Both the position numbers and the translations under genes were made by a program. Of a DNA stretch of 64,000 nt, positions 1 through 8,203 are shown piece after piece. Below the pieces are notes generated by a model. That model did not search any database, was not told where the DNA came from, and worked only from the letters and a program-made list of their open reading frames with translations. The stretch lies in the NCBI GenBank assembly GCA_963773195.1, contig CAVZAE010000004.1, positions 496,001-560,000 of the forward strand, written 5' to 3'. This stretch comes from CAIWHR01 sp963773195 (GTDB taxonomy: Bacteria > Pseudomonadota > Gammaproteobacteria > Burkholderiales > Casimicrobiaceae). Position 1 is the stretch's first letter. Each line of letters begins with the position of its first letter.

Positions 1-758
1 TCCACGCGGTCAAGTACTACCCTGCAGGCGCCACGACCCATTCCGATTCGGGCGTGACCGCACTCGAACGCACGCACGCCGCACTGGGTGCGATGGAAAG
101 ACACGACGTCGTGCTGTCGGTGCATGGTGAAGTCACTGATCCCGACGTCGACGTCTTCGACCGCGAGCGAGTGTTCGTCGAGCGTCACCTCGCGCGGATC
201 GTCCGCGATTTCCCGGGGCTACGCGTGGTCGTCGAACACGTGACCACCGCCGAGGCGGCGGCTTTCGTCGCCGATGCCGGCCCCAGGGTCGCCGCGACGA
301 TCACGCCACAGCATCTCCTGTGGTCGCGCAACGCACTCTTTGCCGGAGGCCTGCGGCCCCATTTGTACTGCTTGCCCGTGTTGAAGCGCGAATCGCACCG
401 CCGCGCCCTCGTGCGAGCCGCGACGTCGGGCAGCCCCAAGTTCTTCCTCGGGACCGACTCCGCTCCGCACGCCCGCGGGGTCAAGGAGAGCGCATGCTGC
501 GGCGCCGGCTGCTACTCGGCGCCCATCGCTCTGCCACTCTATGCCGAAGCGTTCGAAGCGGCCGGCGCGCTCGACCGGTTGCCTGCGTTCGCGAGCGAAT
601 TCGGAGCGGACTTCTACAAATTGCCGCGTCATTCCGACACGGTGACGCTCGTGCGCGAATCCTGGACCGTGCCCGCCGAGTATGCCTTCGGCGACACTGC
701 GCTGGTCCCTCTCCGCGCGGGCCAGGAGATTCACTGGCGCGTCGCGCCGGGGATCTGA
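1..758 (+). CDS. pyrC: Dihydroorotase, class II (5' truncated by window edge)
   Basis: Closes N-carbamoyl-L-aspartate to dihydroorotate, the third step of UMP synthesis, in the cytoplasm. The window opens inside the gene: frame 3 is open from the first bases, and the N-terminal HxH metal motif lies outside. AVKYYPAGATTHSD carries the lysine that is carboxylated in this family, LSVHGEV and VVEHVTT carry metal-binding histidines, and LGTDSAPHARG carries the catalytic aspartate. About 250 of the usual 340-350 residues are present. The gene ends 27 bases before the RNase P RNA, so the rnpB promoter overlaps its 3' end. Confidence 0.95.
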   Translation, partial: HAVKYYPAGATTHSDSGVTALERTHAALGAMERHDVVLSVHGEVTDPDVDVFDRERVFVERHLARIVRDFPGLRVVVEHVTTAEAAAFVADAGPRVAATITPQHLLWSRNALFAGGLRPHLYCLPVLKRESHRRALVRAATSGSPKFFLGTDSAPHARGVKESACCGAGCYSAPIALPLYAEAFEAAGALDRLPAFASEFGADFYKLPRHSDTVTLVRESWTVPAEYAFGDTALVPLRAGQEIHWRVAPGI

Positions 759-771
759 CGCCAGCGGGTGC

Positions 772-777
772 TATCCT
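772..777 (+). promoter_or_regulatory. Probable -10 box of rnpB
   Basis: TATCCT lies 8 bases before the 5' end of RNase P RNA at 786, the expected distance for a sigma-70 -10 box. No good -35 match is seen 16-18 bases upstream, within the end of pyrC, so the call rests on position and a 4/6 match. Confidence 0.4.
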
Positions 778-785
778 AGACGTCT

Positions 786-1142
786 GAAGCCAGCCAGACC
801 GCCGCTGCCCGACATCGTCGGGGAGAGGAAAGTCCGGGCTCCACAGAGCAGGATGCCGGGTAACGCCCGGCCGCTATAAGTCGCCGCTCGCGCGGCCGAC
901 GAAGGCGAGGAACAGGGCCACAGAGACGAGTCGCCGGCCGTCAAACGCCGGCGGGTGAAACGCGGCAACCTCCATCCGGAGCAACACCAAATAGGCGGAC
1001 GTGTATTTGGCAACACAGGCTGCTCGTCTAGTCCGCGGGTAGGTGGCTCGAGCCCGCCGGCAACGGCGGGCCTAGAGGAATGGCGGCCATAGCGCGCGGA
1101 CTCCGCGCGCCGTAACAGAACCCGGCTTATCGGCTGACTTCG
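786..1142 (+). ncRNA. rnpB: RNase P RNA (class A)
   Basis: The catalytic RNA of RNase P, which matures the 5' ends of tRNAs. The hallmark segments are in order: GAGGAAAGTCCGGGCTCC at 825-842, GGGTGAAACGCGGCAACC at 953-970, and ACAGAACCCGGCTTATCGG at 1115-1133. The ends pair as helix P1: GAAGCCAGCC at 786 against GGCTGACTTC near 1133-1142. A length of about 357 nt is normal for proteobacterial class A RNA. It has its own -10 box and is followed by a strong hairpin. The ends are set by homology to P1 and may be off by a few bases. Confidence 0.97.
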
Positions 1143-1161
1143 ACTTCATTGGTGTCCCCAA

Positions 1162-1189
1162 CGACGCCCCGCGATCCCGCGGGGCGTCG
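1162..1189 (+). terminator. Intrinsic-like terminator after rnpB
   Basis: A perfect 12-bp stem, CGACGCCCCGCG (1162-1173) with CGCGGGGCGTCG (1178-1189), closes a 4-base loop (ATCC). Only CCCTTTGG follows, so the U-tract is poor. It starts about 20 bases after rnpB and sits just before the end of the opposing MFS gene, so it may act in both directions. Confidence 0.75.
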
Positions 1190-1200
1190 CCCTTTGGGCC

Positions 1201-2406
1201 TCACCCGCGTTCATGTCGCCGCACCGCCTGGCGATAGGCGAAGAGCGCGATGACGCCGAGCGCGACCAAGAGCCACGGCGTCAGCGTACGCGCTGGATCG
1301 AAAGGGAAGAGAAGCGCCAGCGTCACCGGCGCGACGGCGCGCGCGACCAGCTGCGGCCTGGCGAGACGCCCGATCAGCGCACCGAAATCCCGGCGCCCGA
1401 AGAGCTCCGCGGGAACAGTGCCGCGAACGATCGTCATCACGCCGTTACTCGCGCCGTAAACGAGCGCGAAAGCGAACGCCGCCGCCCTCACGCCGTGCGC
1501 CAGCGCGAGAAGCAGGAGCGAGAGCGTCATCAGCGCGAAGGCGATGGTGCCGACGGTCCGCGCGCGCACGCTGCTACCGGCCGTGAATTCGACGACGCGC
1601 CCGGCGACCTGCATCGGTCCGATCAGCGCGCCCGCAAGCACGGCTTCGGCAGCCGTGAGACCGGCCGCGGTCAGCATGCCGATCGCGTGCACCGACAACG
1701 CCGCCGCGATGAACGCGGCCGCCGCGAGCGCCGCCGCGAGCCAGGCGAACGTCGCGCCCGTCGTTCGGGCCGCCGCGACAGGCGGTGGCTCGGGCGATCG
1801 TGCCGGATCGACCACCGTCGGTGCTCCGCGCGGAATCGCGACAAGATGTAGCGGCAGGCACAGCACAAGATGGAGCGACGCGAACACGCCGAACGCGCTG
1901 CGCCAGCCGAACGCCTGCTGCAGCGCGAGTGCGACCGGCCAGAAAACAGTGCTCGCAAAGCCGCCGAAAAGAGTGAGCGCCGTCACTGCGCGACGATACG
2001 AAGCGCCGCTGATGACATGCAGCGTCGCGAACGCGGGATCGTAGAGCGTAAGCGCCATCGCGGCGCCGGAAACGATAAAGCCAGCGACGAGGGAGGCCGG
2101 CCCTTGTGCGGCCGCCAGGAGCGCAAGCGCGACGGCGGCGACGCACGATCCCCCAGCGAGCGCGAGGCGCGCGTGCCCCCGATCGATCCAGCGTCCGACC
2201 GTCGGCGATAAAGCACCCGACACGAACAGGCCCGCCGAATACGCGCCGAACAGCAGCGTGTCGCTGACGCCAAGGTCGGCGCGCATCGCCGCACCCAGCA
2301 CGGCGATCGCGTAAAACAGCGTACCCCAGGAAACGACCTGCGCGATTCCGAGCGCCGTGACGCGCGCGCCGAGGTGAGGTGCCGGACGTCGCGGATCAGT
2401 GTCCAC
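1201..2406 (-). CDS. MFS transporter
   Basis: An inner-membrane major facilitator superfamily protein of 401 residues, about the usual 400-residue length for a 12-helix MFS carrier. It starts with a short basic segment followed by alternating hydrophobic helices. RWIDRGHARLALAGG after helix 2 fits the loop 2-3 MFS signature. The substrate cannot be read from sequence. The ATG lies inside the 3' end of the upstream oxidoreductase gene (11-base overlap), which suggests translational coupling. It is last in the five-gene minus-strand unit that begins with sodC. Confidence 0.85.
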   Translation of the reverse strand: MDTDPRRPAPHLGARVTALGIAQVVSWGTLFYAIAVLGAAMRADLGVSDTLLFGAYSAGLFVSGALSPTVGRWIDRGHARLALAGGSCVAAVALALLAAAQGPASLVAGFIVSGAAMALTLYDPAFATLHVISGASYRRAVTALTLFGGFASTVFWPVALALQQAFGWRSAFGVFASLHLVLCLPLHLVAIPRGAPTVVDPARSPEPPPVAAARTTGATFAWLAAALAAAAFIAAALSVHAIGMLTAAGLTAAEAVLAGALIGPMQVAGRVVEFTAGSSVRARTVGTIAFALMTLSLLLLALAHGVRAAAFAFALVYGASNGVMTIVRGTVPAELFGRRDFGALIGRLARPQLVARAVAPVTLALLFPFDPARTLTPWLLVALGVIALFAYRQAVRRHERG

Positions 2407-4015
2407 GCCGGCGCCGCGCGTCGCGCAGGATCTCGCGCGCCGCGTTGTGGCCCGGCACCCCGGTCACGCCGCCACCTGGATGCGCGCCGGAGCCGCACAG
2501 ATAGAGGCCGCGTACCGGCATCCGGTAGTCGGCGTGGCCCAGCACCGGGCGCGCCGCGAAGAGCTGGTCGAGCGTAAGCCGGCCATGGAAGATGTCGCCG
2601 CCCGTGAGCCCGAACTCGCGCTCGAGATCGAGTGGCGAGAGCGCACGGCGCCCGAGCACGCTCGCGCGAAAATTCGGAGCGACGCGGTTCACGGTGTCGA
2701 TCATCAGGTCGGCGACTTCGTCGCGCGCGTCGTCCCACGTGCGGCCGGCCGCCACCTGCGGCAGCTCGGGATGCACGTGCTGGCAGAACAGGCTCGCGAC
2801 GTGCGCGCCGGCGGGTGCGAGTGAATCGTCGACGACCGACGGAATCAGGAGCTCGACGATCGGCTGTCGCGACCAGCCGTGCGTCTTCGCATCGAAGTAG
2901 GCGCGTTCCATGTAGCCCAGCGACGGCGCGACGATGATGCCGCTGCCGTGGTGCGGCATCGCGTCCTTCCCCGGCAATGCGGTGAAGTCGGGCAGCTCAG
3001 AGAGGGCGACGTTCATCCGGAATGTCCCCGAGCCGCAGCGGTAGCCTGCGATGCGCGCGCGGAAATCGGGCGGCGCGTGCTCCGGCGCGACCAGCTTCTC
3101 GAACAGCAGCCTCGGCGTGACGTTGGCGACCACGCGTTTCGCCGCGACAACCTCGCCGCCGTCGAGCTCGACGCCGATCGCGATGTCCGCCTTCACGATG
3201 ACGCGCGCGACACTAGCGCCGGTGCGCAGCACGACACCGCGCGCCGCGCATTCCTTCGCCATCGCCTGCGTAATCGCGCCCATCCCGCCGATGGCGTGGC
3301 CCCACTGGCCACGCTGGCCGTTGACCTCGCCGAAGACGTGGTGGAGGAGCACATAGGCAGATCCCGGCGTGTACGGGCTCGCGAAGTTGCCGACGACCGC
3401 GTCGAAGCCGAATGCCGCCTTGATCGGATCCGACTCGAACCGGCGGTCGAGCACGTCGCCCGCGCTCTTGGTGAACAGGTCGAGCACGTCGCGCTGTCCG
3501 GCGAGATCCAGCGCGCGGAAGCGATGGCTGACCCGCCACGCGTCGAGGAGCGCGTGGAGGCCGCCGCCGACGTTGGGCGGGGTAGCGAGCAGGAGATCGC
3601 GCAGGACACCCGCGACGCGATCGAGCATCGCGTAGTACGCGGGCAATGCGTCAGCGTCCTGGCGCGAGAACTTCGCCACTTCGGCTTGTGTCGCCGCGAG
3701 TCCGCCTCCCACGAGCAGGTGCCGTCCGTCCGGCAGCGGCAGGAAGTTCGACATCGGCCGCAGCACGACACGCAACCCGTGTTCCGCGAGCTTGAGGTCG
3801 GCGATGACCTTCGGATGGAGCAGGCTGACTGTGTAACTCGCCGTCGAATTGCGGAAGCCCGGATAAAATTCCTCGGTGACGGCGGCGCCCCCCAGGACAC
3901 CCCGCCGCTCGAGCACGCACACCGCGAGCCCGCGCTGGGCGAGATAGGCAGCGCAAACGAGGCCGTTGTGTCCGCCGCCGATGACGACGGCGTCGAAGCG
4001 GCGGGTCGCGCTCAT
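2396..4015 (-). CDS. PYROXD2-like FAD-dependent oxidoreductase (phytoene-desaturase family)
   Basis: A 539-residue flavoprotein of the phytoene dehydrogenase / PYROXD2 group. The N-terminus has the dinucleotide-binding signature VVIGGGHNGLVCAAYLA, then LERRGVLGGAAVTEE. The C-terminus has the second FAD motif, GLYLCGSGAHPGGGVTGVPG. There is no signal peptide. Members act on hydrophobic or isoprenoid-like substrates, but this one's substrate is unknown, and nothing nearby points to carotenoid synthesis. It starts 6 bases after the end of fabI, so both are probably on one transcript; the lipid-gene context is suggestive only. Confidence 0.88.
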   Translation of the reverse strand: MSATRRFDAVVIGGGHNGLVCAAYLAQRGLAVCVLERRGVLGGAAVTEEFYPGFRNSTASYTVSLLHPKVIADLKLAEHGLRVVLRPMSNFLPLPDGRHLLVGGGLAATQAEVAKFSRQDADALPAYYAMLDRVAGVLRDLLLATPPNVGGGLHALLDAWRVSHRFRALDLAGQRDVLDLFTKSAGDVLDRRFESDPIKAAFGFDAVVGNFASPYTPGSAYVLLHHVFGEVNGQRGQWGHAIGGMGAITQAMAKECAARGVVLRTGASVARVIVKADIAIGVELDGGEVVAAKRVVANVTPRLLFEKLVAPEHAPPDFRARIAGYRCGSGTFRMNVALSELPDFTALPGKDAMPHHGSGIIVAPSLGYMERAYFDAKTHGWSRQPIVELLIPSVVDDSLAPAGAHVASLFCQHVHPELPQVAAGRTWDDARDEVADLMIDTVNRVAPNFRASVLGRRALSPLDLEREFGLTGGDIFHGRLTLDQLFAARPVLGHADYRMPVRGLYLCGSGAHPGGGVTGVPGHNAAREILRDARRRRGH

Positions 4016-4021
4016 CCGGGT

Positions 4022-4813
4022 CTACGCGTCGTCGTCGAGGCTGATCGCGACCGTGTTGTAGCCGCAGTCGACGTACGTGATCTCGCCCGTGATCGCGCTC
4101 GAGAGCTCCGAGAGGTAGAACGCGGCGACGTTGCCGACCTCGTCGATCGTGATGTTGCGGCGGAGCGGCGCGGTGTGCTCGAACCGGCTCAGCAGCTTCG
4201 AAAAGCCGCCGATGCCGGCCGCGGCGAGCGTCTTGACCGGTCCCGCGGAAAGGCCGTTGACCCGGACGCCCTCGGGGCCCAGGCAGGCCGCGAGGTAGCG
4301 CACGTTCGCCTCGAGGCTTGCTTTCGCGAGGCCCATCACGTTGTAGTTGGGCACCGAGCGCATGGCGCCGAGATAGGTCAGCGTCACGAGCGAGCCCGGG
4401 CGCCCCTGCATCAGCGGACGCGCGCCCTTGGCCAGCGCCGCGAAGCTGTAACTCGAGATGTCGTGCGCGGTCGCGAAGGAATCCCGCGACAGGCTCTCGA
4501 GGAAATCGCCGGCGAGTGCCTCGCGCGGCGCGAAGGCGATCGAATGCAGGAGCCCGTCGAGCGCGCCCCACTCCGCCTTGAGCGCGTCGAACAGCGCCGC
4601 GATGTCGTCATCACGCGTGACGTCGCAGCGCAGAATCGGCAGTTGCCCGAACTCGCTGGCGATCTTGACGACGCGCTCGCGCAAGTCGTCGTTGACGAAC
4701 GTGAATGCGAGCTGCGCGCCTTCGCGCGCGCAGGCGCGAGCGACGCCGTACGCGATCGATCGGTTGGAAAGCACGCCGGTGATCAGGATCTTCTTGTCGG
4801 CGAGGAAGCCCAT
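4022..4813 (-). CDS. fabI: Enoyl-[acyl-carrier-protein] reductase (NADH)
   Basis: Reduces trans-2-enoyl-ACP in the last step of each fatty-acid elongation cycle, in the cytoplasm; it is the triclosan and diazaborine target in sensitive species. It has 263 residues, the typical FabI length. It is a short-chain dehydrogenase with LITGVLSNRSIAYG at the N-terminus (FabI-type nucleotide motif) and the catalytic Y-x6-K in NYNVMGLAKASLEANVRYLA. LSAGPVKTLAAAGI is the substrate-loop region. The start lies 7 bases after the preceding gene's stop and the stop 6 bases before the next gene. Placement behind two SOD-like genes is unusual. Confidence 0.96.
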   Translation of the reverse strand: MGFLADKKILITGVLSNRSIAYGVARACAREGAQLAFTFVNDDLRERVVKIASEFGQLPILRCDVTRDDDIAALFDALKAEWGALDGLLHSIAFAPREALAGDFLESLSRDSFATAHDISSYSFAALAKGARPLMQGRPGSLVTLTYLGAMRSVPNYNVMGLAKASLEANVRYLAACLGPEGVRVNGLSAGPVKTLAAAGIGGFSKLLSRFEHTAPLRRNITIDEVGNVAAFYLSELSSAITGEITYVDCGYNTVAISLDDDA

Positions 4814-4820
4814 TGCACGT

Positions 4821-5351
4821 TCACTTGAGCAGATTGAGGAGGCCCGGCGACGGCGGTCCGATGACGCCGCACGCGATGCGGTTGTTCGGAACCCCGGGCG
4901 CGGCGGCGAGCGATCCGACGGCGCCCGAGTGAATGACGACCGACCGCCCCAGCACGCCGTCCGGGCCGTCGATCCGGTAGCCGGCGAGTCGTACCACGAA
5001 CGACGCCGAGTCGTCGTTCTTGTGGATCGGGTAGCCCTCCTCCTTGACCGAAACGCCCGGCGGCGCCCACGGCGGTCCTGCGGAGAAGCCGTTGGGCGAG
5101 CTGCAGTTGCCGTTCGCGTGGATCATGACCCGATATTCGCCCGGCGCTTCGCCGTTGAAATTGACCTGCATCCGTACGCCGCCGTCGTAGGCCGCGAGAA
5201 TCGTGGCGCCGGTCAACGTCGAACCGAGCGGCCGAAACTTCGCCTCTGCCATCGTCGGCGCTGCCTTGGGATCCTGCGACGCGCACGCCGCGAGCGCGAG
5301 GACCACGCCTGCGATGGCCAGCCCGCCGAGCGCGACACGCGGCGCGGTCAC
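4821..5351 (-). CDS. Degenerate Cu/Zn superoxide dismutase-like lipoprotein
   Basis: About 176 residues, related to the adjacent SodC but with an incomplete metal site. The usual FHIHEKGDC is VMIHANGNC (first histidine lost), GGHFNPYGKPHG is replaced by a stretch without histidine, and the HHAGD segment is missing; VVIHSG and the C-terminal RIACGVI remain. Catalysis is therefore unlikely; a structural or copper-binding role is possible. The preferred start is GTG at 5351, overlapping the sodC stop as GTGA and giving a lipoprotein signal ending LALAAC. An in-frame ATG at 5372 would overlap sodC by 25 bases. Confidence 0.75.
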   Translation of the reverse strand: MTAPRVALGGLAIAGVVLALAACASQDPKAAPTMAEAKFRPLGSTLTGATILAAYDGGVRMQVNFNGEAPGEYRVMIHANGNCSSPNGFSAGPPWAPPGVSVKEEGYPIHKNDDSASFVVRLAGYRIDGPDGVLGRSVVIHSGAVGSLAAAPGVPNNRIACGVIGPPSPGLLNLLK

Positions 5352-5863
5352 GACTTGCGGATGACCCCGCATGCGACGCGCGCGCCGGAGTTGCCGGTCG
5401 GCTGAGTCGTGAAATCGTCGGGATCCTTGTGCACGATCACCGCCTTGCCCACGACGTCGCCGCTGCCGCCGCCCACGGTCGCGCCGTCGATCTCGGCGGT
5501 GACGCGCGCTTCGCCATAGCTGTCGGCGACGAGCATCGGCAGGTCGCCTGCATGATGATCCGGACGCGAGGGATCACCGTGCGGTTTGCCGTACGGGTTG
5601 AAGTGGCCGCCGGCGCTCATCCCGTCGCCCGAGCTGCAGTCACCCTTCTCATGAATATGGAAACCGTGACCGCCCGGCGTGAGGCCCGTCACGCGAGCCG
5701 TGACGAGCAGCTTGTCGCCGCGCTGGACGAAGTTCACCGTACCTGCCGTAGTGTTGCCTTTCGTGGGTTCGAGCGTTGCGACGGCCGTTGGGCCCGAGGC
5801 CGCCATCGTGGTACAGGCGGCGACGAACGCACCGAGCCAGAGAACACCCATCGAACGTCGCAT
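5348..5863 (-). CDS. sodC: Superoxide dismutase [Cu-Zn], periplasmic lipoprotein
   Basis: Dismutes superoxide to hydrogen peroxide and oxygen in the periplasm. It has 171 residues with a lipoprotein-type signal (MRRSMGVLWLGAFVAAC). All metal ligands are visible: GFHIHEKGDC, GGHFNPYGKPHGD, HHAGDLP and AVIVHKDPDDF. The disulfide cysteines are in GDCSSG and RVACGVI. The start ATG at 5863 is chosen because GGGAGG lies just upstream and the signal peptide follows directly; the frame stays open further upstream but that part has no membrane segment. It heads the minus-strand unit that includes fabI. Confidence 0.95.
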   Translation of the reverse strand: MRRSMGVLWLGAFVAACTTMAASGPTAVATLEPTKGNTTAGTVNFVQRGDKLLVTARVTGLTPGGHGFHIHEKGDCSSGDGMSAGGHFNPYGKPHGDPSRPDHHAGDLPMLVADSYGEARVTAEIDGATVGGGSGDVVGKAVIVHKDPDDFTTQPTGNSGARVACGVIRKS

Positions 5864-5890
5864 CCCGCCTCCCGTGCGCAACAGTGTCCC

Positions 5891-5919
5891 ATCATAAGCG
5901 AACGCGCTGGCCGCGGCAA
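5891..5919 (-). promoter_or_regulatory. Sigma-70-type promoter of the sodC operon
   Basis: Read on the minus strand, TTGCCG (5919-5914) and TATGAT (5896-5891) are separated by exactly 17 bases. Transcription would start near 5884, leaving a leader of about 20 bases that contains the sodC ribosome binding site. Confidence 0.55.
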
Positions 5920-5948
5920 AATCGGCCGCGGATTCGACGCGCGCCGAA

Positions 5949-5995
5949 TATAATCGACCCCCGACTCGCCGCGACCGCAACGCGCGGTCGCGGCG
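5949..5995 (+). promoter_or_regulatory. -10 box and leader hairpin before the oligomer hydrolase
   Basis: A perfect TATAAT lies at 5949-5954, without a convincing -35 box. Downstream, CGCCGCGACCGC (5967-5978) and GCGGTCGCGGCG (5984-5995) form a 12-bp stem with a 5-base loop, in the predicted leader before the start at 6028. There is no U-tract, so it could be an mRNA stability element or a protein-binding palindrome. Confidence 0.4.
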
Positions 5996-6027
5996 TGCAG
6001 TTGTCCGCCACCACTGGATATCGGCCC

Positions 6028-8184
6028 ATGCTCGCTCGAACGGGAATGCACGCGCCTCGCACGGTCTCGAAACGGACCGCTGTGCGGATCGTCGCGCGAC
6101 TCGTCGTACCGGGCATCGCGCTCGCGCTCGCCGGTTGCTGGAGCGCGGGCTACCTCACGCCCGGCACGAACGTAAAGCCGGCCTTCCTGGGCGCGGTCAG
6201 CCAAACGGCCTATGACGGAGCGTCCGACGACCTCCTCACCGCGGGGCTTGGCAAGACCGGACTCGCTGCCGCGACCGCGCCGGCGCCTGCCAATGCCACG
6301 GCGCCCACGGCGGCCGAGCTGCGCCGGCTCGCGATCTTCAACAACTATCGCGCGATCCTCGACATCAACCCGAAGGGCGGCTATGGCGTGCTCTACGGAC
6401 CCAATATCGACAGCAACGGTGGCAACACGCTGGGCGAGGGCAAGATCGCCGGCGTCGAGTACGTGGCCTACGCCGACGACGGCAGCGGCAAACAAAACGT
6501 AACGCTGCTGGTGCAGGTGCCGGCGTCGTTCGACAAGGCGCGGCCCTGCATCGTGACAGCGGCGTCGTCCGGTTCGCGCGGCGTCTATGGCGCGATCGGC
6601 AGCGCCGGCGAGTGGGGATTGAAGCGCGGCTGCGCCGTCGCTTATGCCGACAAGGGCACGGGAAGCGGGGTCCACGATCTCGCGACCAACACCGTCAATC
6701 GCCAGGACGGCACGCGCACCGACGCGGCAACGGCCGACGTGCAATCCAATTTCACTGCGAATCTGACGGCGGCCGATCTCGCGACGTTCAACGCAGCAAA
6801 CCCCAACCGGATCGCGATCAAGCACGCCCACTCGCAGCAGAATCCGGAGAAGGACTGGGGTACGCACACGCTCGATGCCGTTCGCTTCGCGTTCTATGTG
6901 CTGAACGAGCAGTTCGCCGACAAGAACGCCGACGGCAGCACGAAGACGCTGTTCGTAGCGTCGAACACGATCGTCATCGCGTCGTCGGTATCGAACGGCG
7001 GCGCCGCGGCGATCGCCGCGGCCGAACAGGATACGGAGGGGCTGATCGATGGTGTCGCCGTCGCCGAGCCCGTGCTCGAGTTGATGCCGGATCCGGCGTT
7101 GACGGTGACCCGGGGCACCACGACAATCACCGGAGGCGCAAAGCCGCTCTACGACTACTTCACGTTCGCGAACCTCTACCAGCCCTGCGCGGCGCTGTCG
7201 ACACGTGCGACAGGCTCTCCGGGTGCGGCGCTGCTCGCCGCGGCGCAGTCGACCAACCGCTGTGCGTCGCTCAAGGCGAAGGGATTGCTCACGACGACGA
7301 CGATCGCCGAGCAGGCGGAGGAGTCGCTCGACAAGCTGATCGCCGCTGGCTGGTCGCCCGAGTCGAACACACTCCACTCGTCGCACTACCGGCTCGCGGT
7401 CCCGCCCGTCGTTGCGACGTATGCCAACGCGTACGGACGCTTCGGCGTCGCCGACACCTTCTGCGGATTTTCGTACGCCGCGACCGATGCATCCGGCAAG
7501 GTGATCCCGCTTGCGGCGGCATCGCTCGCGCAGATCTTCGGAACGTTCAACGGGGTCGGCCTGAACGCCGGCATCAACATCGTCAACAACCGGAATCCGG
7601 GCGGACCCCTGGTCGATCTCGCGTCGAGCTCACCGTCGACCGGGCTCGCCGATCTCAACCTCGACGGCGCGATTTGCCAGCGCAATGCGTGGACCGGCAC
7701 CGACGCCAACGCAGGGCGTGTGCAGACGGGCGTGCGCGAGACCCTCCGGACCGCCAATCTGCGCGGGAAGCCCGCGATCATCGTCGCCGGCCGCGCCGAC
7801 ACGCTGATCCCCGTGAACATGAACGCGCGTCCGTATTTCGGCGAGAACAAGATCGTCGAAGGCGCGGCGAGCCGGCTCTCCTACATCGAGGTCACGAACG
7901 CGCAGCACTTCGACGCATTCATCGACAACTCTCTGCTGCCCGGCTATGACTCGATGCTGGTGCCGCTGCACGTCTACTTCATCCGGGCCATGGACGCGAT
8001 GTGGGCGCAGTTGACGCTGAGCATTCCGCTCCCGCCGTCCCAGCTGGTGCGCACGGTCCCGCGCGGCGGCGTCCCCGGCGCAGCGCCGGCGATCACCGCG
8101 GCGAACGTGCCGCCGATCCTCGCCAATCCCGCGACCGCTGACCGCATCACGTTCTCGAACAATACAGTGATCGTGCCGGACTGA
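6028..8184 (+). CDS. D-(-)-3-hydroxybutyrate oligomer hydrolase
   Basis: Cleaves 3-hydroxybutyrate dimers and oligomers, products of polyhydroxybutyrate breakdown, to the monomer. The predicted 718 residues match the roughly 700-residue family. The N-terminus is a lipoprotein-like signal ending ALALAGC, suggesting export to the periplasm or outer membrane. IASSVSNGG holds the serine expected to be catalytic. A later in-frame ATG at 6046 is also possible; the frame is open further upstream, but without signal-like sequence. It is transcribed divergently from sodC and ends 19 bases before hslU. No PHB synthase or depolymerase is in the window. Confidence 0.88.
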   Translation: MLARTGMHAPRTVSKRTAVRIVARLVVPGIALALAGCWSAGYLTPGTNVKPAFLGAVSQTAYDGASDDLLTAGLGKTGLAAATAPAPANATAPTAAELRRLAIFNNYRAILDINPKGGYGVLYGPNIDSNGGNTLGEGKIAGVEYVAYADDGSGKQNVTLLVQVPASFDKARPCIVTAASSGSRGVYGAIGSAGEWGLKRGCAVAYADKGTGSGVHDLATNTVNRQDGTRTDAATADVQSNFTANLTAADLATFNAANPNRIAIKHAHSQQNPEKDWGTHTLDAVRFAFYVLNEQFADKNADGSTKTLFVASNTIVIASSVSNGGAAAIAAAEQDTEGLIDGVAVAEPVLELMPDPALTVTRGTTTITGGAKPLYDYFTFANLYQPCAALSTRATGSPGAALLAAAQSTNRCASLKAKGLLTTTTIAEQAEESLDKLIAAGWSPESNTLHSSHYRLAVPPVVATYANAYGRFGVADTFCGFSYAATDASGKVIPLAAASLAQIFGTFNGVGLNAGINIVNNRNPGGPLVDLASSSPSTGLADLNLDGAICQRNAWTGTDANAGRVQTGVRETLRTANLRGKPAIIVAGRADTLIPVNMNARPYFGENKIVEGAASRLSYIEVTNAQHFDAFIDNSLLPGYDSMLVPLHVYFIRAMDAMWAQLTLSIPLPPSQLVRTVPRGGVPGAAPAITAANVPPILANPATADRITFSNNTVIVPD

Positions 8185-8203
8185 CCGGCCGCGCCGCCTC
8201 GCA

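Noticed and set aside
2879..4828. 649-codon open frame on the plus strand over the oxidoreductase and fabI genes
   Set aside because: It is a GC-rich shadow of two well-recognised minus-strand genes. The translation is dominated by Arg, Glu, Val and Asp without any known motif.
5734..7386. 550-codon minus-strand open frame
   Set aside because: A shadow of the hydroxybutyrate-oligomer hydrolase gene and of sodC; no signal, motif or ribosome binding site.
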